From: Burkholderiaceae bacterium
GTDB taxonomy: Bacteria > Pseudomonadota > Gammaproteobacteria > Burkholderiales > Burkholderiaceae
DNA length: 5,792 nt
Assembly (NCBI GenBank): GCA_947470165.1
Contig: CANISN010000115.1
Location: forward strand, 1-5,792
Reading direction: 5' to 3'
In this document: positions 5,761 through 5,792 of the stretch, in pieces
Position numbering within the stretch: position 1 is the first letter of the stretch
Layout of the letters: each line of letters starts with the position of its first letter
Position numbers and translations under genes: made by a program
The notes under the pieces: model-generated
Seen by the model: only the letters and a program-made list of their open reading frames with translations
Database searches by the model: none
Told to the model about the DNA's origin: nothing

Positions 5761-5792
5761 TTATTTACGTTGGCAAACAACGTTAAAGACTC
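5761..5792 (-). CDS. Possible 3' end of a gene entering from the right edge
   Basis: On the minus strand, the frame beginning at 5790 reads VFNVVCQRK and stops at TAA (5763-5761), 28 bp before the terminator-like hairpin. A terminator there needs an upstream gene, which is the only real support. A second minus-strand frame stops even earlier (TAA at 5785-5783), so the reading frame of any such gene cannot be settled from nine residues. No family is recognisable. Confidence 0.2.
   Translation of the reverse strand, partial: VFNVVCQRK

Overview
The window reads as a proteobacterial chromosome segment of moderate GC content. The most likely source is a betaproteobacterium of the Burkholderiales. 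A Polynucleobacter-like freshwater genome would fit the base composition and compact layout, but that placement is an impression from protein style and gene arrangement, not from any search.

Layout, left to right. (1) Positions 1-263, minus strand: the N-terminal part of a CidA/LrgA-type small membrane protein, cut by the window edge. (2) 264-395: a divergent intergenic region with a nested inverted repeat and a strong Shine-Dalgarno for the next gene. (3) 396-3086, plus strand: a two-gene molybdenum hydroxylase of the IorA/IorB type. It has a small protein with two [2Fe-2S] clusters and a large Tat-exported molybdopterin-binding subunit. (4) 3121-5184, plus strand: four periplasmic Sox genes in the order soxX, soxY, soxZ, soxA. 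(5) 5185-5342: a convergent spacer holding three inverted repeats. (6) 5343 to about 5744, minus strand: a small Ala/Ser-rich lipoprotein, whose 5' end coincides with a rho-independent-terminator-like hairpin read on the same strand.

All six plus-strand genes lie close together (9 bp, 34 bp, 14 bp, then two 4-bp stop/start overlaps), so they look like one transcription unit. SoxXA is the haem enzyme that couples thiosulfate to the cysteine of the SoxYZ carrier. SoxB, which hydrolyses sulfate from the carrier, and SoxCD, the sulfane dehydrogenase, are not in the window. The gene after soxA is on the opposite strand.

Two points stand out. The Sox genes are preceded by an IorAB-type periplasmic molybdenum hydroxylase, not a SoxCD-type enzyme. 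The SoxY protein keeps its single carrier cysteine, but in a C-terminal context of Ser-Ala-Cys-Thr-Glu-Met-Ile instead of the canonical Gly-Gly-Cys-Gly-Gly arm. Together these suggest a modified Sox carrier pathway; this is inference and no function has been shown.
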